Shown here: positions 6,884-8,137 of the stretch, piece by piece
Layout of the letters: the number at the start of each line of letters is the position of its first letter
How positions within the stretch are numbered: position 1 is the first letter of the stretch
NCBI GenBank assembly: GCA_946478765.1
Contig: CAMLDH010000165.1
Location: forward strand, 1-8,137
Origin: an uncultured Oxalobacteraceae bacterium
GTDB taxonomy: Bacteria; Pseudomonadota; Gammaproteobacteria; Burkholderiales; Burkholderiaceae
Length of the DNA stretch: 8,137 nucleotides
Direction of reading: 5' to 3'
Translations under genes and position numbers: made by a program
The notes under the pieces: generated by a model
What the model saw: the letters and a program-made list of their open reading frames with translations, nothing else
Database searches by the model: none
What the model was told of the DNA's origin: nothing

Positions 6884-6890
6884 ACAGATC

Positions 6891-7271
6891 ATGGACACGA
6901 ATCGGAGCATCAAGCGATGGCAAGACTGGGGCAATCTGCTGCTCGGGGCTTGGCTATTTGTTTCCCCTTGGGTCATGCAATATCCGGCAGACATGCCCAG
7001 TGCAAGCTGGAACGCCCATTTGCTGGGGGCCGCCATCGTGATTTTCGCGGCATTTGCGGTATCCATGCCAAGAGTGTGGGAAGAAGGTCTCAACATCATA
7101 TTGGGCATCTGGATGATTATTTCGCCTTGGGTGTTGGGTTTTGCTTCCTATAGAAATGTCACCACGAACGCCGTTATCGTGGGCATCCTGGTGACGGCAT
7201 TTGCTGCGTGGGCGATGACGCACGACAAGAGCTTCGAAAAATGGCGGCATGACCGTCATGCTGCCCACTGA
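6891..7271 (+). CDS. SPW repeat membrane protein
   Basis: A 126-residue inner-membrane protein with four predicted hydrophobic segments (about 14-30, 43-59, 67-84 and 92-109) arranged as two repeats. Each repeat carries the name-giving motif inside a hydrophobic stretch: LLLGAWLFVSPWVMQY (SPW at 25-27) and IILGIWMIISPWVLGF (SPW at 78-80). This is the pattern of the SPW family (PF03779). Short charged ends at both termini (basic N-terminus, HDRHAAH C-terminus) are probably cytoplasmic. The biochemical role of the family is unknown; members often sit among stress genes, which fits here. The gene has its own strong ribosome binding site and a likely promoter, and is followed by an intrinsic terminator, so it appears to be a single-gene unit. 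There is no sign of truncation. Confidence 0.92.
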   Translation: MDTNRSIKRWQDWGNLLLGAWLFVSPWVMQYPADMPSASWNAHLLGAAIVIFAAFAVSMPRVWEEGLNIILGIWMIISPWVLGFASYRNVTTNAVIVGILVTAFAAWAMTHDKSFEKWRHDRHAAH

Positions 7272-7272
7272 T

Positions 7273-7312
7273 GCCGGAAAGTCCGGCGTTGGGATACAGC
7301 ATCTTGTGTCCC
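7273..7312 (+). other. Two hairpins in the SPW 3' untranslated region
   Basis: GCCGGA (7273-7278) pairs with TCCGGC (7282-7287) around a three-base loop, starting two bases after the SPW stop. GGGATAC (7291-7297) pairs with GTGTCCC (7306-7312), including one G-T wobble. Neither has a T-run. They may protect the mRNA 3' end or belong to a small RNA that ends at the terminator at 7395. Confidence 0.45.
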
Positions 7313-7359
7313 GGAATGAAGGAAAAATTTACATTCATTTGAATAAAGAATCGCCATGG

Positions 7360-7395
7360 AAATCCCGCTCGCGCATCTCGGAGCGGGGTTTTTTT
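7360..7395 (+). terminator. Rho-independent terminator after the SPW gene
   Basis: An 11-bp stem with one wobble pair (7360-7370 with 7381-7391; GC core CCCGCTC/GAGCGGG), a 10-base loop and a run of seven T (7389-7395). It ends the SPW transcript and insulates the phasin gene, which must have its own promoter between 7396 and 7484. Confidence 0.88.
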
Positions 7396-7396
7396 A

Positions 7397-7412
7397 TGGC
7401 ATGACATTTGAT
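7397..7412 (+). promoter_or_regulatory. Possible sigma-54 (-24/-12) promoter of the phasin gene
   Basis: TGGCATG-ACAT-TTGAT resembles the sigma-54 consensus TGGCAYR-N4-TTGCW with one mismatch, at the C of the -12 GC pair, which is usually well conserved. It lies just after the terminator, 72 bases before the phasin ATG. I saw no good sigma-70 promoter in the same stretch. No upstream activator site is identified. Confidence 0.3.
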
Positions 7413-7439
7413 GCGAACAAGGGGGTGCCGTGCGTACTG

Positions 7440-7453
7440 CACACCATGGTGTG
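7440..7453. promoter_or_regulatory. Perfect 14-bp palindrome upstream of the phasin gene
   Basis: CACACCATGGTGTG is a perfect palindrome in the phasin leader, 31 bases before the ATG and 20 bases before its ribosome binding site. It could be a repressor operator; phasin genes are commonly controlled by a granule-sensing repressor (PhaR), but this is not a known PhaR site. Confidence 0.4.
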
Positions 7454-7473
7454 TTTCTTTTTCATAAGCGTTT

Positions 7474-7478
7474 AGGAG
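7474..7478 (+). promoter_or_regulatory. Ribosome binding site of the phasin gene
   Basis: AGGAG lies six bases before the ATG at 7485 and supports that start. Confidence 0.75.
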
Positions 7479-7484
7479 AATGTC

Positions 7485-8054
7485 ATGTCTTCGATTTCGG
7501 ACCAACTTGCCGCTGCCGCCAAAGCGCATTTCGAAGCCCAGCTTGCGTTAATCAATGCATTGACCAGCGCGGCCTTTAAAGATGCGGAAAAAGTCATTGA
7601 GTTGAACGCAAGCACCACTAAAGCATCACTGGAAGGCGTATCCGACGCCGTGAAGCAAATCGGCACTGCCAAAGACCCGCAAGAATTGCTGTCGGCCGCA
7701 ACGGCCAAGCTGCAACCAACTGCCGAGCAAGCGCTCGAGTACAGTCATCATCTGGCGGAAATCGCGGCGAGCATGCATGCCGAGTTCGCTCAAGCGGCTG
7801 AAATGCAGGTTGCTGAAACTACCCGAGCATTGGCAGCCTTGATTGACGAAGCATCCAGGGAGGCACCGGCTGGCGCCGAACATATGGTTGCAATGATGAA
7901 AGCGCTTGTCAACAATGCGAATGCCGGTTTTGAACAATTAGCCAAGAACGCCAAGCAAGCCGTTGAAGCGCTGCAAACCAGTATGGAGACAGCGACCAGC
8001 CAGATTGCGCAAGCTGCTGAAAAAACCACGCAGACAGCGAGGCCGGCAGAGTAG
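7485..8054 (+). CDS. Phasin family protein (PHB granule-associated)
   Basis: A 189-residue, alanine-rich, almost entirely helical protein with no signal peptide or membrane segment, matching the phasin type found in PHB-making beta- and gammaproteobacteria (PF09361 type). The N-terminal half contains the family pattern: an amphipathic helix (about residues 5-30, DQLAAAAKAHFEAQLALINA), then FKDAEKVIELNASTTKASLE and a DPQELL stretch (65-70). The C-terminal half continues as long heptad-like alanine/glutamate helices that probably form a coiled coil. Phasins coat the surface of polyhydroxybutyrate granules and set their size and number. A function in stress protection without PHB is also reported for the family. 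No PHB synthesis gene is in view, so its role is inferred from the family alone. The gene stands alone between a terminator and a long inverted repeat. Length is normal. Confidence 0.92.
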   Translation: MSSISDQLAAAAKAHFEAQLALINALTSAAFKDAEKVIELNASTTKASLEGVSDAVKQIGTAKDPQELLSAATAKLQPTAEQALEYSHHLAEIAASMHAEFAQAAEMQVAETTRALAALIDEASREAPAGAEHMVAMMKALVNNANAGFEQLAKNAKQAVEALQTSMETATSQIAQAAEKTTQTARPAE

Positions 8055-8137
8055 TAGGATGGGTAGAGCGCAGCGAAACCCGTCAATCGACGGTAGCCAT
8101 GACGCTGACGGGTTTCGCTGCGCTCTACCCATCCTAC
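8054..8137. repeat. Perfect 32-bp inverted repeat, REP/REPIN-like
   Basis: The left arm (8054-8085, beginning GTAGGATGGGTAGAGCGCAG) and right arm (8106-8137) are perfect reverse complements over 32 bases, separated by a 20-base loop. The left arm starts on the final G of the phasin stop codon TAG. The sequence resembles the dispersed GTAGGATGGGTAGAGCG repeats known between genes in many proteobacteria, which fit REP or REPIN elements spread by RAYT transposases. In RNA it would form a very stable hairpin that could end or protect the phasin mRNA; a T-run after it cannot be judged because the window ends here. The repeat may also extend beyond 8137. Confidence 0.88.

Noticed and set aside
7328..7333. 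TTTACA as a -35 element in the SPW-phasin gap
   Set aside because: It matches five of six bases, but no -10 hexamer follows at any acceptable spacing, and it lies upstream of the terminator.

Overview
The window looks like chromosomal DNA of a betaproteobacterium, probably Burkholderiales and perhaps an Oxalobacteraceae-like lineage. This rests on moderate GC content, a PHB-granule phasin of the beta/gammaproteobacterial type, clear AGGAG-type ribosome binding sites and a long REP-like inverted repeat of a kind common in proteobacteria. The lineage assignment is inference; no rRNA or other marker gene is present.

Layout. Positions 3-2621 hold four minus-strand genes, transcribed right to left: a two-CBS-domain protein, a YbhB/YbcL-type PEBP protein, a phosphoribosyltransferase, and a small alpha/beta (dienelactone-hydrolase-like) hydrolase whose start overlaps the phosphoribosyltransferase stop. 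Positions 2622-2978 are a divergent regulatory region with an FNR/ANR-like box, a -10-like hexamer on each strand and two perfect dyads. Positions 2979-6616 hold a plus-strand pair, an FtsH-family membrane AAA+ zinc protease and a RecQ-family helicase 5 bases behind it. Right after the recQ stop lies a 3' remnant of a polX gene (PHP domain end, about 6626-6814). Then come a two-motif SPW membrane protein (6891-7271), an intrinsic terminator (7360-7395), a phasin gene (7485-8054), and a perfect 32-base inverted repeat that begins on the last base of the phasin stop codon and runs to the window end.

How the genes may work together. The set (CBS sensor, PEBP, phosphoribosyltransferase plus hydrolase, FtsH protease, RecQ, PolX remnant, SPW protein, phasin) fits a general stress or low-oxygen survival cluster: protein quality control, DNA repair, membrane adaptation and carbon storage. 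The FNR-like box between the divergent units supports oxygen-linked control, but that is inference from one imperfect site.

Most noteworthy: (1) the polX scar immediately after recQ; (2) the RecQ architecture, with a winged-helix-like segment before the zinc-binding cysteines and a UvrD/PcrA-like Tudor domain at the C-terminus in place of HRDC; (3) the divergent promoter region; (4) the long perfect inverted repeat abutting the phasin gene. I see no CRISPR array, tRNA, rRNA, transposase or recognisable defence system.
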